DNA of 64,000 nucleotides from Enhydrobacter sp. (GTDB lineage Bacteria; Pseudomonadota; Alphaproteobacteria; Reyranellales; Reyranellaceae): positions 2,974,473 to 3,038,472 of the forward strand of contig CP075528.1 of the NCBI GenBank assembly GCA_025808875.1, read 5' to 3'. The notes under the pieces were generated by a model. That model was not told where the DNA came from, did no database searches, and saw only the letters and a program-made list of their open reading frames with translations. Position 1 is the stretch's first letter. Every line of letters begins with the position of its first letter. Made by a program: the position numbers and the translations under genes. Shown here piece after piece: positions 53,187-62,022 of this stretch.

Positions 53187-54194
53187 ATGATCGCCACGAA
53201 TTTGCGGCGGCTGCTGCCAGCCGGCCTGTTGTTCTTCGCCGGCGCCACACTGGCCGCCGGTGCGGCGTTCGCCCAGGGCAAGGACCTGACCATGGGCAAC
53301 GTCAATCCGCCCAAGCACGGCACGTCGCAGACCTCCCAGGTCTTCATCGACAAGGTGGCCGAGCTGTCGGGCGGCAAGATCAAGATCGTGCACCACCATT
53401 CGGGCGCCCTCGGCGGCGAGCGCGAGGTCGTGCAGCAGATCCAGCTCGGCGCCGTCGACTTCGGGCCGATCACGACCGCGCCGCTTTCCGGCGCGGTACC
53501 GGAGATGTCGGTGTTCCAGCTGCCCTACATCTTTCGCGACTACGATCACGTCTTCAAGGCTCTCGACGGCACCGACACGCTCACCAAGTACTACGACGCG
53601 GTGCTCGACAAGAAGGGCCTGAAGCTGATCGGCTTCATCGCCGCCGGCTATCGCGGCATCTACGGCCACTACCCGATCAACGGCATGGCCGACATCAAGG
53701 GCAAGAAGGTGCGCGTGCAGGAGGACAAGATCCTGGTCGCCACCTTCAAGGCGCTCGGCATGATCTCCACGCCGATCGCCTTCCCCGAGGTCGCGACGGC
53801 GCTGCAGACCAAGGTGATCGATTTCGCCGAGGGCGGCGTGAACACCTTCTACCACAACAAGTTCTACGACGTCGTCAAGTACGTGGCCGACGTGCGCCAC
53901 ACCCACCAGGCGGTGGCGCTCATCATGTCCAAGGCGTCGTGGGGCAAGCTCGATCCGGCCGGCCAGAAGGCCGTCATGGACGCCTGGGCGGCCGCCCGCA
54001 CCTTCAACCGCCAGTTCATCCTCGACGAGGACAAGCAGATCCAGGATCTGGTGAAGGCCAAGGGCGTCACCATCACCAAGCCCGACCCGGCGCCGTTCCT
54101 CAAGGCGACCGAGAGCGTCTATGCCGACTTCTACGTCACGCCCGCCGGCAAGGACGCCAAGAAGATGGTCGACTACATCATGAGCGTAAAGTAG
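53187..54194 (+). CDS. dctP: TRAP transporter binding protein DctP
   Basis: 335 residues. Signal peptide ending AFAQ (about residue 31). The mature part has HHHSGALGGEREVVQQIQLGAVD split over two parts, and VRVQEDKILVATFKALGMISTPIAF, the conserved arginine region that binds a carboxylate. GGAGGAAA upstream of ATG 53187. It feeds the DctQM permease that follows. Confidence 0.92.
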   Translation: MIATNLRRLLPAGLLFFAGATLAAGAAFAQGKDLTMGNVNPPKHGTSQTSQVFIDKVAELSGGKIKIVHHHSGALGGEREVVQQIQLGAVDFGPITTAPLSGAVPEMSVFQLPYIFRDYDHVFKALDGTDTLTKYYDAVLDKKGLKLIGFIAAGYRGIYGHYPINGMADIKGKKVRVQEDKILVATFKALGMISTPIAFPEVATALQTKVIDFAEGGVNTFYHNKFYDVVKYVADVRHTHQAVALIMSKASWGKLDPAGQKAVMDAWAAARTFNRQFILDEDKQIQDLVKAKGVTITKPDPAPFLKATESVYADFYVTPAGKDAKKMVDYIMSVK

Positions 54195-54206
54195 GCCGTC
54201 GCGCCG

Positions 54207-54737
54207 GTGGCGGAAGACTCCAGCGGCGGCGGGGACAGGAAGGAGGACGGCGGTCGCCCTCCCTCCGCCGGTGCCCGCATCTATGACGGCCTCGGCTATT
54301 TCGGCGGCCTGATCCTGGCCGTCATGACGGCGGCCGTCTTCGTGCAGGTCGTGTTGCGCTATTTCGGCCTCACCGGCATCGACGGGCTCGAGGAGATCCC
54401 GCGCTACCTGTTCGTCTGGCTGATCATGTTCGGCGCCGCGGCGGCGATGTGGCGCAACGAGCACACCGCGCTCGACTACTTCGTCAACCGCTTCGGGCCG
54501 CGCCTTCGCGCGGCATTCGCCATCCTGGTCAACCTGCTCGGCATCTTCCTGTTCGGCTACCTGATGTGGCTCAGCGTTAAGCTGGTGCCGAACGCCGCGC
54601 TCCAGACCAGCGCCGGCCTCGGCCTCACCCTCGACTGGGTGTTCGCCGCGGTGCCGGTCGGCGGCGCGATGATGATCGTGCCGATGGTGCGCAACATCTA
54701 CCTCGCCGCGAGGCGCGTGTGGCCGAAGTCCTCCTGA
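54207..54737 (+). CDS. dctQ: TRAP transporter small permease DctQ
   Basis: 176 residues with four membrane helices and the family motif GLEEIPRYLFVWLIMFGAA. A polar N terminus (GGGDRKEDGGRPPS) precedes the first helix. It begins 12 bases after dctP and overlaps dctM by 19 bases. GTG start; a later ATG is unlikely because the first helix would be lost. Confidence 0.88.
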   Translation: MAEDSSGGGDRKEDGGRPPSAGARIYDGLGYFGGLILAVMTAAVFVQVVLRYFGLTGIDGLEEIPRYLFVWLIMFGAAAAMWRNEHTALDYFVNRFGPRLRAAFAILVNLLGIFLFGYLMWLSVKLVPNAALQTSAGLGLTLDWVFAAVPVGGAMMIVPMVRNIYLAARRVWPKSS

Positions 54738-56005
54738 TCGCCTTCGTCGTCTGTCTTCTGATCGGCATGCCGATCAGCATCGCCATGGGCATGGGCGCGC
54801 TGACGGCGGCGTTCTTCTATCCGGCGCTCAATCCCATCATCATCCCGACGCGCTTCGTCGGCCTGGTCTCCGATTCCTACCTGCTGCTGTCGGCGCCGCT
54901 GTTCATCCTGGCCGGCAACATCGCCGCGCGCGGCGGCGTGGCGCGCGTGCTGATCGATTTCGCGACCGTGCTGGTGGGCCGGTTCAGGGGCGGGCTGGCC
55001 TACGTCAACGTGCTCGACAGCATGTTCTTCGGCGGCATCTCGGGCTCGGCGGTGGCCGACGTGTCGGCGCTCGGCACCTTCCTGGTGCCGCAGATGGTGC
55101 GCAAGGGCTACGACAGGGACTTCGCCACCGCCCTCACCGTGGCGACCGCAGTGGTGGCGCCGATCATACCGCCCTCCATCATCGCCGTCATTTATGCCTG
55201 GATGGCCGACGAATCGGTGGCGGCGATGTTCGCCGCCGGCGTCATCCCCGGACTGCTGATCGGCATCGGCATGGCCGTGCCGGTGTTCATCATCGCCCGC
55301 AAGCGCAACTATCCGAAGGAGCCGCCGCCCACACTGCCGCAGTTCTGGGCGGCCTTGCGCAACGCCATGCCGGCGCTCGCCATCCCCGCCATCATCATGG
55401 GCGGCATCCTGGTCGGCTGGTTCACGCCGACCGAAGCGGCGGCGGTGGCCGTGGTCTATGCCCTCGTCGTGCCGCCGATCTTCTACCGCGAGCCGGCGCT
55501 CAGGGAGCTGCCCAAGATCTTCGCCGACAGCGCCCGCCTGTCGGGCGTGATCGGCATGATCATCGGCTTCGTCGGCGCCTTCGGCTGGGTCCTCACCTAC
55601 TCGAAGTTCCCGTTCGTGGTGGCGAGCGCGATCGCTGCGATGACGCCGGCCTGGTGGGTGTTCGTCATCCTCATCATCCTGCTCTACATCATGCTGGGCA
55701 CTTTCCTGACGCCGTCCGAGATCATCCTGGTCACGGTGCCGGTTCTGTTGCCGGTGGCCCAGGCGGTCGGCGTGCATCCGATCCATTTCGGGATGATCTG
55801 CGTCATCGCCTCGGCGATCGGCCACATCACGCCGCCGGTCGGGCTGTGTCTGTTCGTCGGCATGGCAATCAGCGGCCTGCCGATGGAAAAGCTGATGAAG
55901 CCGCTGTTGCCCTTCATCGTCGCGATCGTCCTGACGCTGCTTCTCATCGCCTTCATCCCCGACCTCATCCTGTTCCTGCCACGCCTGCTCGGCTTCACCC
56001 AGTAG
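54719..56005 (+). CDS. dctM: TRAP transporter large permease DctM
   Basis: 428 residues, about twelve membrane segments, carrying out sodium-driven uptake with DctQ. Landmarks: FFGGISGSAVADVSALG, PPSIIAVIYAW and the C-terminal IGHITPPVGLCLFVG. Starts with GTG inside the end of dctQ. Substrate cannot be told; the acyl-CoA synthetase downstream hints at a carboxylic acid. Confidence 0.92.
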   Translation: MAEVLLIAFVVCLLIGMPISIAMGMGALTAAFFYPALNPIIIPTRFVGLVSDSYLLLSAPLFILAGNIAARGGVARVLIDFATVLVGRFRGGLAYVNVLDSMFFGGISGSAVADVSALGTFLVPQMVRKGYDRDFATALTVATAVVAPIIPPSIIAVIYAWMADESVAAMFAAGVIPGLLIGIGMAVPVFIIARKRNYPKEPPPTLPQFWAALRNAMPALAIPAIIMGGILVGWFTPTEAAAVAVVYALVVPPIFYREPALRELPKIFADSARLSGVIGMIIGFVGAFGWVLTYSKFPFVVASAIAAMTPAWWVFVILIILLYIMLGTFLTPSEIILVTVPVLLPVAQAVGVHPIHFGMICVIASAIGHITPPVGLCLFVGMAISGLPMEKLMKPLLPFIVAIVLTLLLIAFIPDLILFLPRLLGFTQ

Positions 56006-56032
56006 CCGCCGCTGCGCTAGGGTCGGTGTCGC

Positions 56033-57646
56033 ATGCCGCTCGCCCATCCCGCCGCCGACGTTTGGAGCTTGCTCGCCGATATCGCCGAGCAGACTCCCGA
56101 CGCTCCCGCATTCCTCCACGCGGACGGGAACATCTCCTTCGGCCGGCTGGTCGAGACGGCGGCACGGGCGGCGCAGGGCCTCGCCGATCTCGGCGTCGGT
56201 CCCGGCGATCGCGTGGCGTTGTGGCTGCCCAACGTGCCGGCTTATCCCATCCTCTACTTCGCCTGCGCGCGGCTCGGCGCCATCGCGGTCGCGGTCAACA
56301 CCCGCTTCCGCGCCGTCGAGGTCGCCGACATCGTCGGCCGCTCCGGCGCCAGGGTGCTGGCCTGCGCGCCGGGCTTCCGCCGCATCGACTTCCTCTCGAT
56401 CCTGTCGCAGGTCGAGCCGGCGGCGCTCGATGCGCTCGCCGCCGTCGTCATCGTCGGCGACGAGGCGGCCGCCGCGCCGCCCGCCATCGAGCGGCTGCGA
56501 CGCGTGCCCTTCGACCGCCTGTGCTCGCGACCGCGCCTCGGCGTCAACCATGCGAGCGCGAAGGCGCCGTGCAACATCTTCACGACGTCGGGCACGACCA
56601 GCGCGCCCAAGTTCGTCCTGCACCGTCAGGGCGCCATCGCCGGCCATGCCCAGCAGGTCGCGCGGGTGTTCGGCTTCGCGGCGCCTGACACGCTGTCGCT
56701 CAGCATCATGCCGCTGTGCGGCGTGTTCGGCTTCAACCAGACGCTGGCCACGCTCGCCGCCGGCCGGCCGTGCGTGCTGGTCGAGTCCTACGAGATCGAA
56801 GAGATCGCCCGCCTGATCGAGCGCCATCGCCCGACCACGATGTTCGGCAGCGACGACCTGTACGCCCGCCTGCTCGAGACGGTGCCGGGCGAGCGGCCGT
56901 TCCCGTCGATCCGATGGGCCGGCTACGCCAACTTCAACGCCTCGCTCGAGGACATCGCCGAGCGCGCCGAGGCGCGCGGGCTGCGGCTGTGCGGCCTCTA
57001 CGGCATGAGCGAGGTGCAGGCGCTCTATGCCCGCCAGCCGCCCGACTCCGCGGTGGCGCGTCGCAAGACGGGCGGTGGCCTGCCGGTGTCGCCGTTCGCC
57101 CATGTGCGCGTGCGCGATCCCGACAGCGGCGAACTGCTGGGCGTCGGCCGGCCGGGCGCGCTGGAGTGCGCCGGCCCGTCGCTGATGGTCGGCTACTTCG
57201 GCAACGACAAGGCGACGGCCGACGCGGTGATGGCCGATGGCTACGTGCGTACCGGAGATCTCGCCGCGCTCGACGAGCATGGCGGCTTCGCCTTCCTCGC
57301 CCGCATGGGCGACGTGCTGCGGCTCTCGGGCTTCCTGGTCAACCCGCTCGAGATCGAAACCCACGTCCAGAAGGCGCCGGGCATCGCCGACTGCCAGACC
57401 ATCGCTCTGCCCCGTCCCGAGGGCGTGCGCGCCGTCTCGTTCGTCGTCCTGAAGCCCGGCGCGGCGCTCGACGAGGCGGCCGTCATCACCCACTGCCGGC
57501 AGGGCCTCGCCAACTACAAGGTGCCGTTGCGCGTCTTCGCGGTCGACGACTTCCCCAAGACGCCGTCGGCCAACGGCTTCAAGATCCAGCGCGCCCGGCT
57601 GCGCGAGATGGCCGAGCGGCTGGTCGGCGTGTCCTGCGGAGATTGA
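56033..57646 (+). CDS. AMP-dependent acyl-CoA synthetase
   Basis: 537 residues. ATP-binding P-loop FTTSGTTSAPKFVLHRQG (about residues 183-200), LYGMSEVQALY (A5), YVRTGDLAALDEHGGFAFLA (A7/A8) and KVPLRVFAVDDFPKTPSANGF (A10 lysine region). It activates a carboxylic acid to its CoA ester. 28 bases after dctM, likely cotranscribed, so it may activate the imported acid (inference). Confidence 0.9.
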   Translation: MPLAHPAADVWSLLADIAEQTPDAPAFLHADGNISFGRLVETAARAAQGLADLGVGPGDRVALWLPNVPAYPILYFACARLGAIAVAVNTRFRAVEVADIVGRSGARVLACAPGFRRIDFLSILSQVEPAALDALAAVVIVGDEAAAAPPAIERLRRVPFDRLCSRPRLGVNHASAKAPCNIFTTSGTTSAPKFVLHRQGAIAGHAQQVARVFGFAAPDTLSLSIMPLCGVFGFNQTLATLAAGRPCVLVESYEIEEIARLIERHRPTTMFGSDDLYARLLETVPGERPFPSIRWAGYANFNASLEDIAERAEARGLRLCGLYGMSEVQALYARQPPDSAVARRKTGGGLPVSPFAHVRVRDPDSGELLGVGRPGALECAGPSLMVGYFGNDKATADAVMADGYVRTGDLAALDEHGGFAFLARMGDVLRLSGFLVNPLEIETHVQKAPGIADCQTIALPRPEGVRAVSFVVLKPGAALDEAAVITHCRQGLANYKVPLRVFAVDDFPKTPSANGFKIQRARLREMAERLVGVSCGD

Positions 57647-58855
57647 TCACCAGAGCTGCCTGCTGGCGAGCGCGGCGCCCTGCGCCAGGGACTCGAGCTT
57701 GGCCCAGGCGATGTCGCGATGGACGCGGCCGCCGAGGCCGCAGTCGGTCGAGGCGATGACGCGCTCGCGGCCGACCAGCCTGGCGAAGCGGCCGATGCGC
57801 TCGGCCACCAGTTCGGGATGCTCGACCACGTTGGTGGCGTGGCTCACCACGCCGGGCAGGATCAGCCGGTCGTCGGGCAGCCTGGTGTCCTGCCACACCG
57901 CCCATTCGTGCTCGTGGCGTACGTTGCCGGCCTCGAAGGAATAGGCGCCGGCGTCGATCTTCAGCATCAGGCCGACGATCTCCTTCATCGGGATGTCGGT
58001 GGTGTGCGGGCCGTGCCAGCTCCCCCAGCAGAGATGGAAGCGGATGCGATCCTTCGGCAGGCCCTTCAGCGCATGGTTGAGCGCCTCGATCCGGGGCATG
58101 GTGAACTTGCGGTACGCCTCCGGCGTCGGCTCGGGGTTGATCTGGTCGAAATTCTCGGCGATCGCCGGGTCGTCGATCTGCAGCACGAGCCCGGCATCGA
58201 CGATCGCCTTGTATTCCTCGCGCATGGCGTCAGCGCAGGCGAAGACGAACTCCTCGTCACTCTTGTAGTGCTCGTTGCCGATGCGCGCGCAGCTCGCCGG
58301 CCCGATCGAGGTCATGAAGCCCTCGCTCACCTTCGCGGCCGCGAGTGCGGCCTTGAAGTTGGCGATGTCGGCGGCGATCGCCTTGTGCCCGGTGTAGGCG
58401 ATCGGCCCGACGCAGAACGGCCAGTCGTGCGCGCGCGGCCCGGTCGAAACGCCCGAATCGGGGTCGGAATAGGCGGCGGCGAAGCGCTGACGGTCGCGCC
58501 GGTCGGCGAAGCTCGACAGCACGGTGTTGTCGGCACTCGAACGGCGCGCCGGCATGTCGTAAAGGCCGAGTCCCTTGACCTGCAGGTTGGCGAGCCGCGA
58601 GAAGGAATAGCTCCACCAAGCGCGGTAGTTGATCTTGTGGCCCATCGACTTGCCGTACTCGCCGTCGCCCGGCACGGTGATGCCGGCCTCGACCTGGCGC
58701 CGCACGACCTCGGTCACCGACGCGGTGAGTTTCTTCTGGAACCCCGCTTCGTCGACCTTGCCGGCCTCACGCTGGGCGTTGGCCTCGATCAGGTCGTCCG
58801 GGCGCGGCAGGCTGCCGGCGTGGCTGGTGACGATGCGCTCGCTGCTGTTCTTCAT
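57647..58855 (-). CDS. MetE-like (cobalamin-independent methionine synthase C-terminal) protein
   Basis: 402 residues resembling the C-terminal catalytic barrel of MetE without the N-terminal half. Zinc-binding candidates: HLCWGSWHGPH and the cysteine in ASTDCGLGG. SHAGSLPRPDDL at the start and PGDGEYGKS resemble the family's substrate-binding loops. Such stand-alone proteins may move methyl groups between other partners or have different roles; true methionine synthesis is not proven. ATG at 58855 lies 2 bases after the enoyl-CoA hydratase stop. Confidence 0.85.
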   Translation of the reverse strand: MKNSSERIVTSHAGSLPRPDDLIEANAQREAGKVDEAGFQKKLTASVTEVVRRQVEAGITVPGDGEYGKSMGHKINYRAWWSYSFSRLANLQVKGLGLYDMPARRSSADNTVLSSFADRRDRQRFAAAYSDPDSGVSTGPRAHDWPFCVGPIAYTGHKAIAADIANFKAALAAAKVSEGFMTSIGPASCARIGNEHYKSDEEFVFACADAMREEYKAIVDAGLVLQIDDPAIAENFDQINPEPTPEAYRKFTMPRIEALNHALKGLPKDRIRFHLCWGSWHGPHTTDIPMKEIVGLMLKIDAGAYSFEAGNVRHEHEWAVWQDTRLPDDRLILPGVVSHATNVVEHPELVAERIGRFARLVGRERVIASTDCGLGGRVHRDIAWAKLESLAQGAALASRQLW

Positions 58856-58857
58856 GG

Positions 58858-59640
58858 CTAGCGCCCCTTGAAGGCGCGCGGCTTGCGCTTCTCGGCGAAG
58901 GCGCGCGCGGCTTCCTGAAAATCCTCGGAAAGGTAGAGCTTCTCCGGCGCGCCCATGAACATGACCTCGCGGCTGAGCTTGTCCATGTAGTGGCGCCGCA
59001 TGCGCACGGTCGAGCGCACGGAGAGCGGCGGGTTGGCGATCACCTGCCCGGCAAGCTCGCGCGCCACGTCGAGATACCTGCCCTTGGGCGCCACGCGGTT
59101 GATCAGGTTGGCCTGGAACGCCTCCTCGGCGGTGAAGAAGCGGCCGGTCAATGCCGCCTCCATGGTGAAGGCACCGCCGCCGCGATAGTGCATCAGCGCC
59201 CAGTACTTGCCGGCGCCCAGGCCGCGCGACGTCTCGGTGACCTGGAAGCGCGTGCCTTCCTCGGCGACGATCAGGTCGCACTCCAGCACGATGCCGACCG
59301 ACAGGCCGAGCACATAGCCGTGCGGCGCGGCGATGACCGGCTTCCAGTTCACCGCCTTGGTCAGCAGGTCGGCCGAGTGCGTGCCCCTGCCCTGCGGCCC
59401 GCCGAGCTTGAGGAACTCCTCGCGGCTGCGGAGCTGGCGCTGGTGCACGTCGGCGCCGCTCGAGAAGGCGCGGCCCGCGCCGCACAGGATGGCGATATGC
59501 GCCTCGTCGTCGGTGTCGAAGCGGTGCAGCGCCTCGCCCAGCACGCCGACCAACTCGTCGCTGAAGGCGTTGAGCTTCTCCGGCCGGTTGAGCGTCAGAG
59601 TGACGATCGGGCCATCGCGCTCGTAGGTCACCAGCGCCAT
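58858..59640 (-). CDS. Enoyl-CoA hydratase/isomerase family protein
   Basis: 260 residues of the crotonase fold: VTLTLNRPEKLNAFSDEL, the first oxyanion-hole stretch AFSSGADVH, and the second region around PHGYVLGLSVGIVLECDLIV split in two. Catalytic acids are not both obvious, so hydratase versus other crotonase activity is open. Cotranscribed with the MetE-like gene and divergent from the RidA-like gene. Confidence 0.88.
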   Translation of the reverse strand: MALVTYERDGPIVTLTLNRPEKLNAFSDELVGVLGEALHRFDTDDEAHIAILCGAGRAFSSGADVHQRQLRSREEFLKLGGPQGRGTHSADLLTKAVNWKPVIAAPHGYVLGLSVGIVLECDLIVAEEGTRFQVTETSRGLGAGKYWALMHYRGGGAFTMEAALTGRFFTAEEAFQANLINRVAPKGRYLDVARELAGQVIANPPLSVRSTVRMRRHYMDKLSREVMFMGAPEKLYLSEDFQEAARAFAEKRKPRAFKGR

Positions 59641-59690
59641 CGTTTCCTCCTTGTTGGCGGCATGCTATCCGACAAGCAGCGGAGGAAACC

Positions 59691-60080
59691 ATGGCCAAAC
59701 GCAAGAGCATCAACTATCCGGGCTTCAAGCACGAGAACCCCATTCCCTGCGCCAGCCGCATCGGCAACATCGTCATGTCGAGCGTGATCAGCGGCCGCGA
59801 CCCCGAGACCGGCAAGGCGCCGCCCGACCTCGAGGGACAGATCGTCAACGTCTTCAAGCAGCTCAGGCTCTGCGTCGAGGCCGCCGGCGGCACGGTCGAG
59901 GACATCCTCAAGGTCAATTTCTGGGTCAAGGATCCTGCCACGGGCCGCACGGCGCTGAACGGCGAATGGACGAAGATGTTTCCCGACGAGAATGCGCGTC
60001 CGGCGCGCCACACCCTCGCCCTGCCCGCCAATCACCCAAGTCACCTGACCTGCGATTTCGTCGCGGTGATCGGCGGATAG
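59691..60080 (+). CDS. RidA-family protein
   Basis: 129 residues, a YjgF/RidA trimer-forming fold with VMSSVISGRDPETG near the start, VFKQLRLCVEAAGGTVEDIL and FPDENARPARHTLALPA near the end. Members hydrolyse enamine/imine intermediates or serve catabolic roles; the classical closing motif is altered (LTCDFVAVIGG), so it belongs to a subfamily. GGAGGAAACC upstream of the ATG. Divergent from the enoyl-CoA hydratase gene, so it may be part of the same pathway. Confidence 0.85.
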   Translation: MAKRKSINYPGFKHENPIPCASRIGNIVMSSVISGRDPETGKAPPDLEGQIVNVFKQLRLCVEAAGGTVEDILKVNFWVKDPATGRTALNGEWTKMFPDENARPARHTLALPANHPSHLTCDFVAVIGG

Positions 60081-60613
60081 CGCGGGTTCGGCCGGATCAC
60101 CTCGCACCGCCTGTCGTTGCCGGCCGATCGGAAAGACCGCATGCACACGAGCAAAAACGCCGGCCGGAGTTGCCGGAGTTTCCCTGTCTCACTTTTGGGG
60201 CGCACCCCGTCGCGGAAATCGCGCAAATCGCGGAAATCGATCTCGGAAACCTCGGAAACCTCCGGCGGGGTGTCGCCGGACAATCGACGTCGCGAGCACC
60301 CGCTCGAGACGCCCTCAGGGTGGTGTGCCTGCTCTCTGCCGGAATGCGTTGCGCAAACTGCGGGAACTGCGCAAACCTCCGGTCACGTGTCGGGAGGACG
60401 GGTCGGCGGGCGATTGGCGAAACAGAACGTCGATACGGGAAATCCCGCACGGCCCTCGCGGCCGGGTGTGGTCAGGGTGCTCATGCGCGCATTTTACCTC
60501 GACGCGCCCTCGAGGACCTAATCGGGTCGATGGATTCCGTCCGATGCCGATGGCATCTGCATCGGAGGGCGATTCGACCCCCCGATTCCGGCCTCACGCG
60601 CGAATCTGACTCT
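60081..60613. other. 530-base gap with tandem 9-base repeats and hairpins
   Basis: No convincing gene. Short frames here give repetitive peptide strings such as FPQFAQ and FPRFPR, caused by the 9-base repeats (60163-60377) rather than by coding. Two hairpins are visible: TCCGGCG/CGCCGGA at 60261-60280 (6-base loop) and TCCGATGC/GCATCGGA at 60540-60566 (11-base loop), the latter about 50 bases beyond the end of the caspase-like gene. Confidence 0.55.
60163..60377. repeat. Cluster of short 9-base tandem repeats
   Basis: Four blocks in about 215 bases: GCCGGAGTT twice (60163-60180); GCG(G/C)AAATC three times (60212-60238); GGAAACCTC twice (60245-60262); and GCGCAAACT, GCGGGAACT, GCGCAAACC (60351-60377). 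Period 9 is constant though units differ. A 7-base-pair hairpin lies between blocks. The class of repeat is not one I can name. Confidence 0.6.
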
Positions 60614-61378
60614 CTATCGGCCCGGCAGGCGCAGCTCGGCGACCGCGCTGCCGACGAAGGTTTGCGGCAGCGACGAACGGCGCACGCCCAGCTCGCGCTC
60701 GGTGGCTTCGACACAGGAGCGCGTCGACGCGGCCAGTTCACGCCAGGTGGTCGCGGTGTCGTAGTTCCGCAGCAGACAGCGATCGTAATAGGTGTACTGG
60801 TCGCCGGCGCCGCAGCCGAAGCTCACGCGCTCCGTTGCCGCCGCCGTCAGGATGACCCGGTTGGGCCTGCGCGTCTGCGTGTTGATGAAGGTGCCGCTGT
60901 GGCAGGCCGAGACGATCAAGACGGTCGGCCGGTCGCCGCAGCCTTCGGTCAGTGCCTGGTCGAGCGCGGAAGGAGGGAACAGCCGGTTGTCCGGCCGCAG
61001 GTAGACGCCGGTGCGCTCGCCGTGGCTGGTGACGAAGGCAAGGCACGCCTCGCCATCGTGGCCGCGCAGGCCTGCACGCAGGTTGGTGGCGTTGGCGAGC
61101 TGGGTCGCGCCCACCCGCGTCGCGTTGGAAGAATAGAGACGGATGTCGCGCACGCCGCTCGCCGCGAGCTTGTCGCGCAGCGAGACGACGCCGTTGTCGA
61201 AGGCGGGGCTGTTGTTGTCGCCCGCCACCAGCACCACGCGCCAGCGATCGGCCGGGATGGACGCGCCGTGCATCGCCGGCGTCGCCGGCGCCGCTGAAGT
61301 CGGCGGCGACGGCGGTTCCTGCGCGCATCCCGAGAGCAACAGACCGGCGAGGAGCGAGGCGGAGGCGAGCGCCTTCAC
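60614..61378 (-). CDS. Caspase-like/C13 peptidase-fold lipoprotein
   Basis: 254 residues. Lipoprotein signal (LLLSGC, cysteine at about residue 18) then a Pro/Ala-rich spacer. The peptidase-like part has a histidine in FVTSHGERTGVY and a cysteine in VLIVSACHSGTF, spaced as in clan CD peptidases (caspase/legumain/C13). The GTG at 61378 overlaps the TetR stop codon. Envelope protease or scaffold; substrate unknown. Confidence 0.83.
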   Translation of the reverse strand: MKALASASLLAGLLLSGCAQEPPSPPTSAAPATPAMHGASIPADRWRVVLVAGDNNSPAFDNGVVSLRDKLAASGVRDIRLYSSNATRVGATQLANATNLRAGLRGHDGEACLAFVTSHGERTGVYLRPDNRLFPPSALDQALTEGCGDRPTVLIVSACHSGTFINTQTRRPNRVILTAAATERVSFGCGAGDQYTYYDRCLLRNYDTATTWRELAASTRSCVEATERELGVRRSSLPQTFVGSAVAELRLPGR

Positions 61379-62022
61379 GCCCGCGCCCCGACCGAACGCA
61401 GCGCCATCTCGGCGTAGAGCCTGGCCATCTGCTCTTCCTTCATCGGACCGCCGGGAAGATACCACATCGACACATGGGTCCATTGGTCGAGCATCGCCAT
61501 GGCGATCGCCTTCAGATCGGCGCGGCCCTCGACCTGCGGCGGCGAGAACACGCCACTCTCCATGCCCTGCCGCAGGATCGCGACGACGATGTCGCGGATG
61601 GCGCGCCGGCTGCGGCGTATGTCGGCCACCCTCGCGCCGTCGAGCCAGCCGATCTCGCGGTTCGCCACCAGTGCCTCGATCCGCAGGCGGCAATGCCGGA
61701 CGACATAGACGCCGACGAAGGCGGCGAGCTTCGCGCGCGGGTCGTCGCCGGCGTCGGCCACCGCCTTCTGGCACAAGCGCTCGAGCTCGGCCTGCGTCGA
61801 CGTGATGATGTCGTGCAGCAGCTCGTCCTTCGACTTGAAGTGATTGTAGAGCGCGCCCTGGGTGAGGCCGCAGGCCTTCATGATGTCGCGTACCGTCACG
61901 ACGGGATAGCCGCGCTCGGCGAATTGCGCGAATGCGGCGGCGCGGATCGCCTCGACCGGCGGCCGGTGGTCGCGATCGGCGGGCGTTTCCGCGGCGACCT
62001 TGAGCGGCTTGCGCTTGCTCAT
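61375..62022 (-). CDS. TetR-family transcriptional regulator
   Basis: 215 residues. The N-terminal helix-turn-helix is FAERGYPVVTVRDIMKACG then LTQGALYNHFKSKDELL (about residues 34-70), a classic TetR DNA-binding domain, followed by a ligand-binding helical part. ATG at 62022 overlaps the upstream kinase-like gene's stop. Likely regulates this operon or a nearby lipid-degradation gene set. Confidence 0.9.
   Translation of the reverse strand: MSKRKPLKVAAETPADRDHRPPVEAIRAAAFAQFAERGYPVVTVRDIMKACGLTQGALYNHFKSKDELLHDIITSTQAELERLCQKAVADAGDDPRAKLAAFVGVYVVRHCRLRIEALVANREIGWLDGARVADIRRSRRAIRDIVVAILRQGMESGVFSPPQVEGRADLKAIAMAMLDQWTHVSMWYLPGGPMKEEQMARLYAEMALRSVGARA

Noticed and set aside
54698..57493. 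A 931-codon minus-strand open frame opposite dctM and the acyl-CoA synthetase
   Set aside because: Composition is Arg/His/Asp/Gly-rich with no domain, a typical antisense shadow of GC-rich coding DNA.
60163..60377. CRISPR-like array
   Set aside because: Units are only 9 bases, directly tandem with no spacers of constant length, and no cas genes are near.
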